NCBI GenBank assembly: GCA_013396755.1
Contig: VWZF01006727.1
Location: 310,215 to 374,214, forward strand
Length of the DNA: 64,000 nucleotides
Direction of reading: 5' to 3'
Origin: Sclerurus mexicanus
Lineage: Eukaryota; Chordata; Aves; Passeriformes; Furnariidae
Made by a program: the position numbers and the translations under genes. Below, piece by piece: positions 34,818-46,660 of the stretch. The notes beneath the pieces are model-generated. The model had not been told where the DNA came from. It was given only the letters and a program-made list of their open reading frames with translations, and made no database searches. Numbering within the stretch: the stretch's first letter is position 1; every line of letters starts with the position of its first letter.

Positions 34818-37800
34818 TGTTCATCTCTAGTTCACTTGCCTCTACTTAAGCTTCTATTGGTTAGTCTATGTGAAAATAATTACATTTTGAAAGGTATATC
34901 GGCCTACTGCTGTGGCACCATACCAGTAATTAGGCTTGTTCTAGAGGCTTGCAATTTGACTTTCAGAATGTTCTGATTTTAGGGATGTAACTATTGTTAA
35001 ATAAAGGACAATTAGGCAGCCATTATTTAAAACTAACAAACAAATAAACTCCCAAACAAACAAAAAGAAAACAAAAGCAAAAAAAAGTCTTGAACCTAAA
35101 AAAAAATGCTTAAGCAAAAATTCTAAAAATGCCCCAAACCCAAGCATATAACTGGAATAGCTAGGAGAATAAAAGTGGTACAATACTTGTGAATTGATTA
35201 ATTACACATATCAATAAGACACTCTTCAGAGCCATTTGCCAAGCAGTAAAAATCAAACTATGTGGAAGATGCTCTCCAATTCATATACCCCATAGTCCTT
35301 TGCCCAAGACAGTGGTTGCATGACCCTACCTTTGGAGACATCTGACCATGAAAGACCTCCAGGGACACCTGGGACTAAGCTCACGTAGCCAGAGCTGAAA
35401 AATTCAGCATCCTGCTCCTCCTGAACTCCAACAACCACCGCTCCAGAGAAGCCGGAAAGGGGAATTAGAGGGAACCATGTTTCTGCAACCATGCGCTGTT
35501 CTACATATCAATAACTACTCTATCACAGAGACAATAAATATTCAAAAATCCTTCACATAGATCTTATTATTGCTCAGTAATTAATGCACATGCTTAAGTC
35601 TCTACTGACCTAACTCATGGCAAACAGACGCAAGTGATCAAAATTTTGACTGGCTTACTCAACATTTCTCCTCAAAGACATATACAAATGTTTAATTAAA
35701 TATTGAAATTAAATTAATTAATTAGAAAATATCAACTGAGGAACAAAACATCAGTCATAAATGGAGATTTGATGCTGAAACAGAGGTATGTCTGATTATT
35801 GAAAACCATAGGAAAGAGAGGAAAAAATGTAATTTGGGCAGAAAAACAGAACTATTGTCCCATAAAATCTGTAAGACATTAATACTGCTTTTGGACAAAC
35901 AAAATTGTTTGGTGTGTTTTGTCAGATGTTTTAGATTACGTGAGTTTTTCTTGAACTGACATGATTAGACTTAGACAGTTATCCATGCATATCAATTAAA
36001 TCTATAATGACTCTATATTTTACAGAACTTCTTCTCTAGCACTCACACATCTAAAGTGTTTTTACCAATACCTTGTCCAATATTGCCTAATATTTTATAT
36101 AAAAACCTTTGGCAATCTGGAGAAAACTTGATTTTTTTTTAGCATTTTTTTTAATTAATAAATCTAATCTTGCTGTCATGGCTGAAACACTGCCTAAGAT
36201 AGAACAGCAAGAGGCTACCTGTGCAGTGAGGCCTCAGTTTGAATAAGCCTGAATAATGAATCAACCTTTTGCACTTCAGGGAATTCTCCTCTGCAAGTTG
36301 CCTGTTCAAAGCCAGGACCTTCTGATTCATCAGGAAGACGTTCTTTATATTCACATGAAGGGCTCTGAACACATAAATCATCCACGACTGAAATTTCACC
36401 TAACTTTAGCTACTTAGGAATTCAGCACTAAGTCTAAGTCAACGAGCTAAACTCTTCCAAATGCCAGTAGCAAGACCAAGACACTTCTGAAGGATGCTTC
36501 ATCGTTTGCTAAAATAGGTACACAGAGCTGCAAACAATTCAATTGACTAAATCTGTGGACATATATAGGTAGCAAACATATAGCTGAAGTCAGATCTAGC
36601 AATCCTACCCTTAGAACAATTTAAATATTCTCTGTGCAGATCTTTACAGATGAAGATGATAAGTGACATAAACACATAATTTTTAGGATCTCTGGCAACA
36701 TCTGCAGAACTGCCATATGGAAACGTAACAAGCATTTTTACTTGAAAATTACATGTATTTGGTGTGTAAATTATTGCAGTAAACTTTCTCATTGCTGCTT
36801 TCACAGTGTAATATTTTCAAAGCAGACCATGCTTTAGCAATACTTTTCCCAATAAATAGATTACAGGCTGAAATTAAAGATGTTGCAGATATATTTGTAC
36901 ATAAAAAAATCCTGATAAGCCCAAAGATACAGGGATTGCAGGGATCCTGAAGGTATTTTGATAAGCACATCTTTGCCCTCATGAAACAGTATCAACTTGT
37001 TTTTTTAGTTAATTCCTTCACATTACATGAAATCTTCTTAAAAGAGAATCATCTTAAAAGTAAGAGAGAATGCTCTTAGACTCTCTAGAATCCTGTCTGT
37101 CCCAGTTCATCCACAACTTTTACCATTAAATTAGCATGGATTGAGACCACATTAAAAAAAAAAAATAGCAGAAAGTAAAACTAATACTACCCAAAAGCTA
37201 ATGCCATGAAAACACCTATATTTGAGTGACTCAGTAAATATATCAGTCTTCTGGTCTTTTGTGATAAGCAAATTAAGATCCCTTTTAAATATATGGCCCT
37301 TTAAATATAGAGCTGTAAGATATAGCTGATGTTCAACAGTCTTTTTATAAAAATGGTGTTTGGGGATCTATAACAAAATTTAGCTCAGTTGTTGATATTT
37401 GTAGCCATGATTTAAACTTTAAGATTATAAATATCTTTATAAATTTAATAGAGTTCAATCTCAGCCTTAACAAAATTGCAAGTCTTAACCCCAAATTACC
37501 TATTGAAATGCCTGCCATAGGTTAATAAAAAATCAGCATAACTAAAAGTAACTAAGTTGAATTTTAGCATAAAGTCTGCACAAGCATTAAAACTGATGCT
37601 GGAACTTCAATATTAATTATGTTAGTAGAAATAAAAATCTATAGGTCACAAGTGATGAAAATAACTGAAGAAGTTTACACAATTTTGCTTATTGCCTACA
37701 TATTTTAAAAGTTCTCTGTATATATAGCTGAATGGTACATGGCACTAAATATAACAGCACCATTTCCTTTTTCATAAACAATTTGGAGTTAATGTGCTAA

Positions 37801-38799
37801 TTAATATGTACACATGCAAATCAGAGCTCTTATAAATGAAAAAATACACAATAATCTTTACTTAAATAAGATTAAATAACCCCACCTCATGCTGTTTTCC
37901 TACACATAGCATTTTTCTGTGAGTATAATTAGACAAATAAGATGTTTCCAGTAGCACTGCATTTTACACATAATTCATTTTTCAAGCATTAGTGCCAAGT
38001 TTCAGCAAGATCTATTATCTGATATATATTATACCTTATGCCTTCTATTTCAGGTTCTTTTCCTCTCACTGACAGTATCTTAAACATGACAAAAATTGTT
38101 GTGGGGTTTTTTCCTCCACCTTAAGTTAGCACTGTATTTGTAGATAAATGTTATGAAGTATTTAGTCCATCCTGTATGAGCTGCCATTTTAACAAGTTTG
38201 CAATGGTTACATGTCTTCATTGATATTTCACAATACTAATAATGAATTTTAATCCTTTATTTTCTCAATATTCACAGTTCTACTCATTATCAAATTTATC
38301 AGAATGAAGACACATGTCAAATGATGACTAAAAATACCAAAAAAGTAATCCTGGAAAGAATGATTGTGGTGATGGAATAAAGATTTCTGGGGTTTTTTTC
38401 CAATTAAACAATTAAAAAAAATAAAAATGTTCAGTTGTTGAACCTGTAACACTTAATTTCATTTTTCAGATCTAGGTTTTGACAGATTTTCACTGAGTTC
38501 AAAACAGGATGAGAAGGGGATTCTTTCTGCCTTCCCATGTCTCTGTTCCACCATTTGAAGACCTTGAAATTCTTTAACATTGATATTCTTATAAATTGCT
38601 AAAGCTGTGAAATTTGTGATGAAAAAGATCAATTTTACCGTAGAGCTGCAGGATCCAGGAAGTTTCTAATTCACCAGAAAGTTAAAAGATATTTTTATTC
38701 AGACTGAAACTGAACCAAGACCAAGTATGCATAATTTTTGACAATTTGGAAGAAAAAAGAGAAGAAAAGGAACTATAGAATAATGTTCAGATGATTATA
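34818..38799. other. Intergenic, no gene seen
   Basis: Holds an A/C-rich tract (35028-35093) and a slightly CpG-bearing patch at 35253-35510 with a 79-codon minus-strand frame of Gly/Val/Ser-rich text that I do not recognise. A 16-bp near-direct repeat CCTTTTAAATATATGG/CCCTTTAAATATAG lies near 37281. Nothing callable as a gene. Confidence 0.6.
35028..35093. repeat. A/C-rich low-complexity tract
   Basis: AACAAACAAATAAAC-type words, then A-runs with single C or G. It is the complement of the T/G-rich tracts seen elsewhere in the window, so the same simple sequence class in the opposite orientation. Confidence 0.8.
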
Positions 38800-39645
38800 T
38801 GAAACTGGGGGGAGTGGCTGATACACCTAAAGGTTGCACTGCCATTCAGTGGGACCTTGATAGACTGAATGGTTCGCTGAAGAGAAACTAATGAGGTTCA
38901 ACAAAGGCAAATGTAGGGTCCTGCACCTGGGGGAGAATAACCCCAAACACCTCTACAGGTTGGGGGCTGACCTACCACACAGCAGCTCTGCAGAGAAAGG
39001 TCTTGGAGTTTTGGTGGATGTCAAGTTGACTATGAGCTGCCTTGCGGTGAAGAGGACCAATACTATTCTGGGGTGCATTGGCAAGAGTGTTACTAGCAGG
39101 TCAAGAGAGGTGATCTTGCCCCCCTACTCTGCCCTAGTGAGGCCAGATCTGGAGTATTGTGTTCAATTCTGACCTCCACAGTTCAAGAAAGACAAGGAGC
39201 TACTGCAGCGGTTCCAGTGGAGAGTCACAAAGATGATTAAGGGTCTGGAGCATCTCTTTTTTGAGGAGAGACTGAGGGAGCTGGGCCTGTTTAGTCTGTA
39301 GAAGAGTAGAAAGGGAGGGGATCTCATTGGTACATATAAATATCTCAAAGGTAGGTATAAAGAGGATGGGTTTTCAATGATGCCCAGCAACAAGACAAGG
39401 AGTAATGGCCATAAACTAAAATGCAAGAAGTTCCACTTCAAAATGAGAAAGACCTTCTTTACATTGAGAGTGACAGAGCACTGGAAAAGGCAGAACAGGA
39501 AGGTCAGGGATTCTCCCTCTCTGGAGATAATCAAAAGCCACCTGGACACATTCCTGTGTAACCTGCTCTAGGTGTGCCTGCCTTGGCAGGGGTTATGGAC
39601 TAGGTGATCTCCAGAGGTCCCTTTCAACCTGAAGTATTCTGTGAA
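38800..39645 (+). mobile_element. CR1 LINE 3' end (about 850 bp), ORF2 C-terminus partly readable
   Basis: The frame at 38891-39172 translates to the CR1 ORF2 C-terminal region: FNKGKCRVLHLGENNP, YRLGADLPHSSSAEKGLGVL, then SREVILPPYSALVRPDLEYC. A few residues usually present between the MS and AL blocks of that region are missing, so the copy carries a small deletion. A second frame (39377-39571) still reads FFTLRVTEHW and SPSLEIIKSHLDTFLCNLL. The frames are out of register and interrupted, so no protein can be made. The 3' end (GGTCCCTTTCAACCTGAAG) lacks a proper octamer tail. The truncation point is close to that of the copy at 28383, a common CR1 size class. Confidence 0.94.
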
Positions 39646-42600
39646 GAAACTGGAAATCTTACTGTAGCTTTTGGAACCATAGGATTTGACAGAGGCTGCA
39701 GGCAATTCAGTAGGAAGAAAGCTTAGCTGAAAGACAAAAAGATGGTTTCATTGATTTTAACTAGAAGTTCTTCCCCATACCTCATTAAATAGAAGGAAAA
39801 ATGTGAGTACTATGAGAACATACAATCTATTAGACTACAGAAGAAAAGCTGTAGATACATAATTTGGGTATGAGATAAAAAAGTAATAAGTGAGAATGAT
39901 GTAAATTATTAAAGTCCTTAAAGGGAAAGACAAAAGACATAGTGGGGTATGGTAAGGATGACAAGAACATACTGACAAATTGAGGGAAAAAATGTTGAAG
40001 GAGACAAAGGAGAAGATCCATTTGTACAAAAGCAGATCCTCTGTAATAGCCATCAGATAGAAAAGTTTACATGAAAAAGGTAAAAAGAAGACAAGCAGAA
40101 AGAGCTCTCTTTCCATTTTCAAAACCTGGTGACTCTGAAGAATACTGATACAAAGTTTGAGAAACGTCTCTGAAATACACTTCCAGGTGTGAAAGAACAG
40201 TCTCAAAAACAGAATGCTTTTACATATGATCAAAGTGAAGCTGCGTGTGAATTAATAGCATGCTTGCAACTATATACCAGAGTATCAGAGTTCAGTCAGT
40301 CAAGACACTGGTCCAAAAATATGCATTCATATAGACTGGTCAAGGAAAAGAGGGTGCAAATTGCTCACCCTTTCCTGGTTCATTATGCATTCTGGTAAGC
40401 TGTTATAGAAGTGAATATAAGTGAAATGCCTTAAAACTTTCAAGGTACTCCTTCACATCTTTCATATATGTTCCATTTATATTATCCACTTTAGATATTA
40501 ATTTTGGCTGTAACTATGACATATAAAATGCAAGAAAATCATCTTAATTATAAGATTGGGAAATATTTTATGAGATGGTTCCATGAACAAATGTTGAAAC
40601 ATTAGCTTCTCTGTATTTAATAAGGTTAGGTGATCTTTTCTGGTGTAAGATAGGAAGTGTTGTCTAAGGAAAGAAGGAAAAATCTCTTGCATATTTTAAA
40701 TTAAAGACATAAAGATATAAAGAAAATAATTGAAAAATGGTAATTTATTAAGTTTAGACTTGACATACGAGCTACTGTTTCTCACTACACTTGCTCCCAC
40801 AGACTTCTCCGCTGCTGAGGTAAAGAAGTTTATTCTAATATGTTTTATCTTGCAACTGAGTTTCATTAAGTATGAAGATAACTACAATATCCCATCAGTG
40901 GGGGATAATCTAGCACACCATCATGGCTGTATTAGTTTAGAGTTCTATATTGTTTAATAAGCAGTCCTCCAATAAAAGCAAAAATAAACAAGTAAAAGAT
41001 CTGTTACTCCATTCATCATAGGTCCATGTTGGTCTAGTTCTAGGGAAGGAATTACAGTTTGATGGCTTGTGTAATAACCCCTAACATCTCAACTAATGAA
41101 CCTCTGAAGTGACAGAACCATTTACTTTTATGTGCATTTGACCATTCTTGAACTTTTGTTGGCCCTCTATATAAATAATGAATAGCTTTTGTAAAGTTAG
41201 TTTCTTTATTTTTAAATTCTTCTAGTTAATTCCTCCTTCTCTCTTAATGCTTCCTTCACATGCTGACAACTGTAAAGAAATATGAGCATAAAACTGGAGT
41301 AGCACAGTAGAGAATTAAAAACAACTGAAGATCAACTGAAGACAAATTATATACGTTTTACCCGACTGAAACTTGCATGAGCCAAACACAAAAAAATCTG
41401 TACATTTTCCTGGAAGACGCTCTATTATACATAGCAGATGAACAGGTTCTGAATATTACATCTGGATAGGATTTTCACGTACACTTTCCATGTATTACTA
41501 CTCAGATCTTTGTCTAACTGAGGCACATAATCTCATTCAACAGGCATCTGGAAAATATATAAGAGTTCAAGATTGTCTCAGTGAAAAACTGACTGTTCTT
41601 CCAGAAGAAAGTGTCACTTTTTTTCTTTTTTTTTTTCCCTCTAATTCTTCATAGGACAATCTCTCAGGACAGCTGATAAAAAGAACTTGAAATGTCTAGT
41701 CTATAAAATTATAAAGAACTGCAAATAACCTGCTCAAGAAGTCGTATCTCACAGAGGACCAAGAAAATGGTCTACATTTAAAGTAATGAATCAGGCTCTT
41801 CTTTTATTTTTTATTTTAACTTTTATTTAAGTTTAGCAAATATACACAATGTTGAAATATTACACAATTTATTTGTTTTTTTCATTTAATTCTCTTCTAT
41901 TTTTTGGAAACTGTGATTCAGGCTAATATATTATCATCATCCTCAGAAGAGCGATATATGTCCATTACTGCTTCTCCATAATATTGAATAGTAAGGGATC
42001 ATTTATTTTCAAAAGATGACAAGCCACATTGCAGAAAAGAATAGACTCTCCTCCATGTCAAGCTGATTTTATTCAACATTTCTTTAGGTTTCTCCTCTTC
42101 TATTCAAGACATTGATGTAGACAACAATTGTGCTTTCAGTCACCAGCAACATTTATTTTCATGAAACCGTAAGATTAAGGTTCATAACTCACAGTTTAGA
42201 TCTAGATTTTCCAAAAGACTCACTCAGCGACTATGACACTTAGCATTGCCACACTCAGCTCTGGAAATGGAATTCATAATCTCAAGCAGGGAGCTAAGTT
42301 CCTTATATACAGGAGTTAGGTAGAGCTCAGTGCTTGGTTTCACAGACCCCTACACACTGAACTGACAACACCCAACAGTGAACACTGAAAGGAAAGGTTT
42401 TCCTGGCAGTCAGCACCAAATTGGTGGCTCAGGCAAAAACCCTCATTCCATTGCACATGGCATTTCTTTTTATACAGATGACTGACATGGGTCATCATCA
42501 TAATCTCAGTCCACCCTGGAATTTGCATGATAAATTCAGTTCCCTCTGCAGTGTGAGCCAGTTTAAAATACACACCCTTTCTTCACACTCAGAGCATACT

Positions 42601-43952
42601 GAGATAGTGAAATTTCTATCCTTCTTGATATTATAAAGCCATAATAATCATTTGGAGCATCAAGAAATTTGACAAGACGGACCCAAAATAGAAATAGATA
42701 ACAAAAACCTGATCATCATAACTTCCAGTAAAACATTGGGTACTGAAATGCAGCTCCACTATTCCTTACTTTCTTTTGACTTGTGCTGGGAGAAAAAGCA
42801 ATGTAGCCTAATAAAAGTCTCTATATTCATGTATCTTGTATACAAACATTTTTGAGTGTGAAGATTTATATTCTGCTAGTTATATTTTCTTTTTTTGCTT
42901 TTCTTTTCTATGTTTGCAATATGACTTTTGCTGGCACCATGCAAGCTTATCTTAAATAGTTAACTCCTAGTCAAATACCATTATGCTCTGAAAGCCTTTG
43001 ATATGCTAATATAGCAATGTAATTTCAGACTTGAATTCAGATTAATATACATTAATTACTCACAAACACAGGTGAGGCTCTTTTGGTTTTACTGCCCCTA
43101 TTTACAGATCAAAGACTTGGTTTAGCCCTCACATCAAAGATGGGATTTCACCTTTTGAATTTTATCACAAAGACCTGAGTTACAATTAAAATAATTTTTA
43201 ATTGTCAATGAGAAAAAGCATGGTTAAGTAGTCAAAGGCAACAACTCTGCAGATTAGAATAGTAACAAGCATAAAACCTGACCTACAAGTATGAATATGC
43301 AGGCTAGATTCTTGGTAGACCCATTCATAATCTACACCATGGGTGGTAGACTAAATTCTCCCACTTATATCGTAAGGAGTACTCCAGTAAACAATCCTGA
43401 CATAAAGAATGCCCACTTCAGAGGAAAGAACTTTCTATTATAATGCTGGCAGAACCCCATCTAGCAGTTTTATGGATACACATATATATAAGTCTTATAA
43501 GTAATACAAGTATATAAGATCAGAGATTAATTCCTCTTTCAAGTTAATAAGAAATTTGAGAACATGCATTATGTTCTGTATACATGTTAACCAGTCTTCA
43601 GTAATGTGTAAATTGTGTCAAGAAATAATTCTCTTTGCTTCTTCATCAATCCTTCATTTAAAAGTGCTCAAAGTTTATATTCATACTGTACACAGTTATA
43701 CAGCTAAACTATATTGTTTCTTTTGTTCAGTCAGCTCTACAAGGCTTTAAGAAAAAAAAAACACAATGAATTATCAGTACAAGTATAAATTTGCAGCAGG
43801 CTTCAAATACATTTGAATAAATATTATTCAAGATAAAAACCTATTACGACAATCATGAACAACAACTATTGCTACAATGTATTTACTCCTCTTTTATAAG
43901 CCTCTAGCTTACAAACTGGGGCATTTTATTCTATGTTTTATGTCTTGTTCCT

Positions 43953-43974
43953 TATATCCACATATGTGGATATA
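43953..43974. repeat. 22-bp perfect palindrome
   Basis: TATATCCACATATGTGGATA with TA at the end: both halves are exact reverse complements around 43963/43964. It contains the E-box CATATG and could be a dimer-binding site or a fragile cruciform-forming spot; no element context is visible. Confidence 0.9.
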
Positions 43975-44084
43975 TGAGAGTAATATGTGAGTTTTGCAGA
44001 CTCTTTTGGCATAGCATGGGGCGTGGGAGTGCAAAAGAGTACACAAAGCATCTTTTGCCTCCTGCCCCACCAGTCAGTAGTATA

Positions 44085-44129
44085 AGCAATATCAGGAATA
44101 TCAGCAACGTGAGCAACATCAGCAATATC
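44085..44129 (+). repeat. Five-copy 9-bp tandem array
   Basis: Units AGCAATATC, AGGAATATC, AGCAACGTG, AGCAACATC, AGCAATATC are contiguous; four of five begin AGCAA. In the plus-strand frame they read as S-N-I / R-N-I / S-N-V repeats, but the frame has no gene context. It is probably a small cryptic minisatellite. Confidence 0.8.
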
Positions 44130-44285
44130 TTTAACAGCAGTGTTATCTTCCATCACAGACTGGCTGATGATGCCAGCCATTCAACTGCTTTGCATGTCTT
44201 TACCCTTTTCCCCACACTGGGGGGAAATCTATATCTTCCCAGCCTTCAAGCTTCTTTCAGATGATGATCTTTAACTCCATAAATA

Positions 44286-44416
44286 TCTCAAGACCAGGTG
44301 GGATGCAGCCCTGAGCAACTGGTCTGGTGGAAGACGTCTCTGCCCATGGCAGGGAGATTGGAACTAGATGATCTTTCAGGTCCTTTGCAACCCAAACCAT
44401 TCTGTGATTCTATGAC
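44286..44416 (+). mobile_element. CR1 LINE 3' terminus
   Basis: ATGCAGCCCTGAGCAACTGG, GGAAGACGTCTCTGCCCATG and TTGCAACCCAAACCATTC lead into the tail TGTGATTCTATGAC. About 130 bases of the CR1 3' end survive. Confidence 0.92.
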
Positions 44417-45965
44417 AATGAACAGTTGCACTGCTTTGCACATGCTGGCCCATGTCAGTACACCCATCTGTTTTTTCCTGCCCTACACTGTGACCCAATT
44501 GGGGTGAAGAGAAGTTGTTTGGACTTTTTTTTCAACTCACTTAACACACTGAGGTCCTGATCAATGACTAAAATATACTAATTGCATTGCATTCTAGTAA
44601 GTCACAATATTTGGAATTATTAGAGATCTGCGCTTTATTTTCAAAAGGACAGAATTCTACATCCACCACAGTAAGTACGTCTGAATATTATATTAAAAAG
44701 CTGTTTGCTTTATCTGAGTCAGTTTCTATTCTTGCTTTGGGAATATTTTACACTTAATATGAGCATTTCTTCACAGTATCATTGCTTTGCAAAAGATATC
44801 ATTTGTTGGCAAGAAAACAGACTGCAAATCTTTTTTTTTCCAGGACAAATATTTTTTATTTATTATTATTTTGCTCTAGAAACACATAGTAAATAACATA
44901 TCCAAGTCATCTAGGGAAGGCATCATTTTTACCTTTGTCATTCATCCAGAAACTAGAAAGCCAGTACATATTTCCATTCCATTCAGTAATTGGCATTACT
45001 ACAGAAGATGCCAGCCACTATTTGTTGCTTTGACACTCAGAGTAATAACACTGGTTGTGATGAACTCAGTTTGTATGGCCATATTATCCTGTGTATGCAC
45101 TCTACTTGGAAGCTTTGTGCCGTAATAATATTTGTCATATTCCCTGTTTCTGGCCGCACTTGTTATTGATGAACAAGAAAAATGTTGCAACTGAAACTCA
45201 GCAAGCCAGTAAAGACACTAACATTACTTAGGTTTATATTTCTAGGTAGAAGAATACTTCATACTACTTCAAAACCTGCTAAATGAAACTCCATCTTCTA
45301 TTCAAAGGAAATGTCTCAGTCCTTCAATGGGATTCAATGGGATCTTCAGGTGTTGAGACACAGATCTTGTATCAAGAACCTCAAGCTTCAAAATGGCACT
45401 TTCATGTCACCTATGCCCATAATCTGCATAAACCCATTTGTACAATCTAGATTGAAGTTTATCTCTGCATTCTAGAGATAGTTTTTAAATACCAACATGA
45501 AGTCCTTTTCCAGCATTGCAATGTTGACCCTGCACTGCCGAAGCATTTTCCAAACCATTGAAGATTCATGTGGAACTGAAAACAGAGTTAAGTTCAGACA
45601 ACACAATGAAGGGCAAAACACTTTACCAAAATGTCAGTGACAAAATTAGAAGCTGGATCAATGCTTTTTTGGGAAAGAACCAACTGAACTCCTGGTCACC
45701 CAAATCTGCACTGTAACCAGCCCTTTGAAGTAGCTCTATATTGCTTTGTATGCTTTCCAGAAGAGGGGGATGATTAATTCTGATATTTCTAGTGTTCCCC
45801 TATGTCAGAATATGCTGGCATGACTTTAAAAGCATCAATCCCTTATTTATTTTTGAATTCTCAGGGCAGATCAACAATCTGCTATAGGCTGAGCTGAAAC
45901 CCTGAGAGATTCTACCAGCTCTATATGTTATACAGCTCCCATGCAAGCCCTGGCAAAGGCCATCC

Positions 45966-46020
45966 AAAAAAATTAAAAAAAAAAAAAAAGTAGTGAAGGT
46001 TGGATTTCATTCATTCATTC
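45966..46020. repeat. Poly-A run and (ATTC)n
   Basis: A run of 15 A with one preceding TT interruption, followed 20 bases later by TTTCATTCATTCATTC. Simple sequence only. The poly-A is not next to a recognisable retrotransposon. Confidence 0.8.
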
Positions 46021-46638
46021 TAGCCCTCCTCCTGCCAAACAGGAACACAATCACATAGGCTGGAAATATCCCTTCAGTTGCACTGGCTTTGTAGGCAAGG
46101 AAAAAAATAATTACTTGTCAATGAGCATAACATATAGGCAAACCTTTCCATAAACTTGAGAATTTCACAAAAGAAATGCCAAATGCTCCTTGAGGACAGG
46201 CTGTAGGATGATTTCTTAGCAGTAAGGTGATGAGAGACATGACACATGGTTTGATCTGAATAAGAAATTATCCACTGTGCTAAAAGAAAAAACAAAAGTA
46301 AGTGTGAGCGTGACTCATTTTGCCATATTCCTTTTGTGGTCCAGTTTCCTTTAATGAAATATATGTATGTTATGAAAGCTTACTTTCCTATCCAGTTGAA
46401 CCAGAATGGGGAACATGTTAATAAAACTCTCTTCTAACTAGTACACACTTATAAAAGGTAATCTAATTTGACAGATTTAGCAATTTAGCAGACTCATAAA
46501 AATAACCAGATTTTCTTCATAAGCCTCTTTAACACTTAAGCACCAAAGTTTCATACCCTGATGAGACTCAGATGATGAATATTACTGGTCATTTGAGAAC
46601 AACACTTCTAATAAAATTTACATGCAAAAGCTTTTACC

Positions 46639-46660
46639 ATTTATTTATTTATTTATTTAA
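46639..46660. repeat. (TTTA)n microsatellite
   Basis: Five to six ATTT/TTTA tetranucleotides in tandem. Confidence 0.9.

Larger units (their letters stand above)
39646..44285. other. Intergenic, no gene seen
   Basis: Unique AT-rich sequence. Contains a 22-bp perfect palindrome (43953-43974) and a 45-bp array of nine-base units (44085-44129). Frames such as the 132-codon one at 39.8-40.2 kb (minus) are Phe/Leu/Ser-rich products of AT-rich DNA without a motif. Confidence 0.6.

Noticed and set aside
39163..39549. 128-codon minus-strand open frame
   Set aside because: It is the antisense of the CR1 copy at 38800-39645.
39835..40233. 132-codon minus-strand frame with hydrophobic text
   Set aside because: Phe/Leu/Ser-rich, no motif, no splice context; expected by chance in AT-rich DNA.
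43085..43160. Possible MIR-like segment
   Set aside because: The word order is suggestive but shorter and weaker than at 34655, 50495 and 23617.
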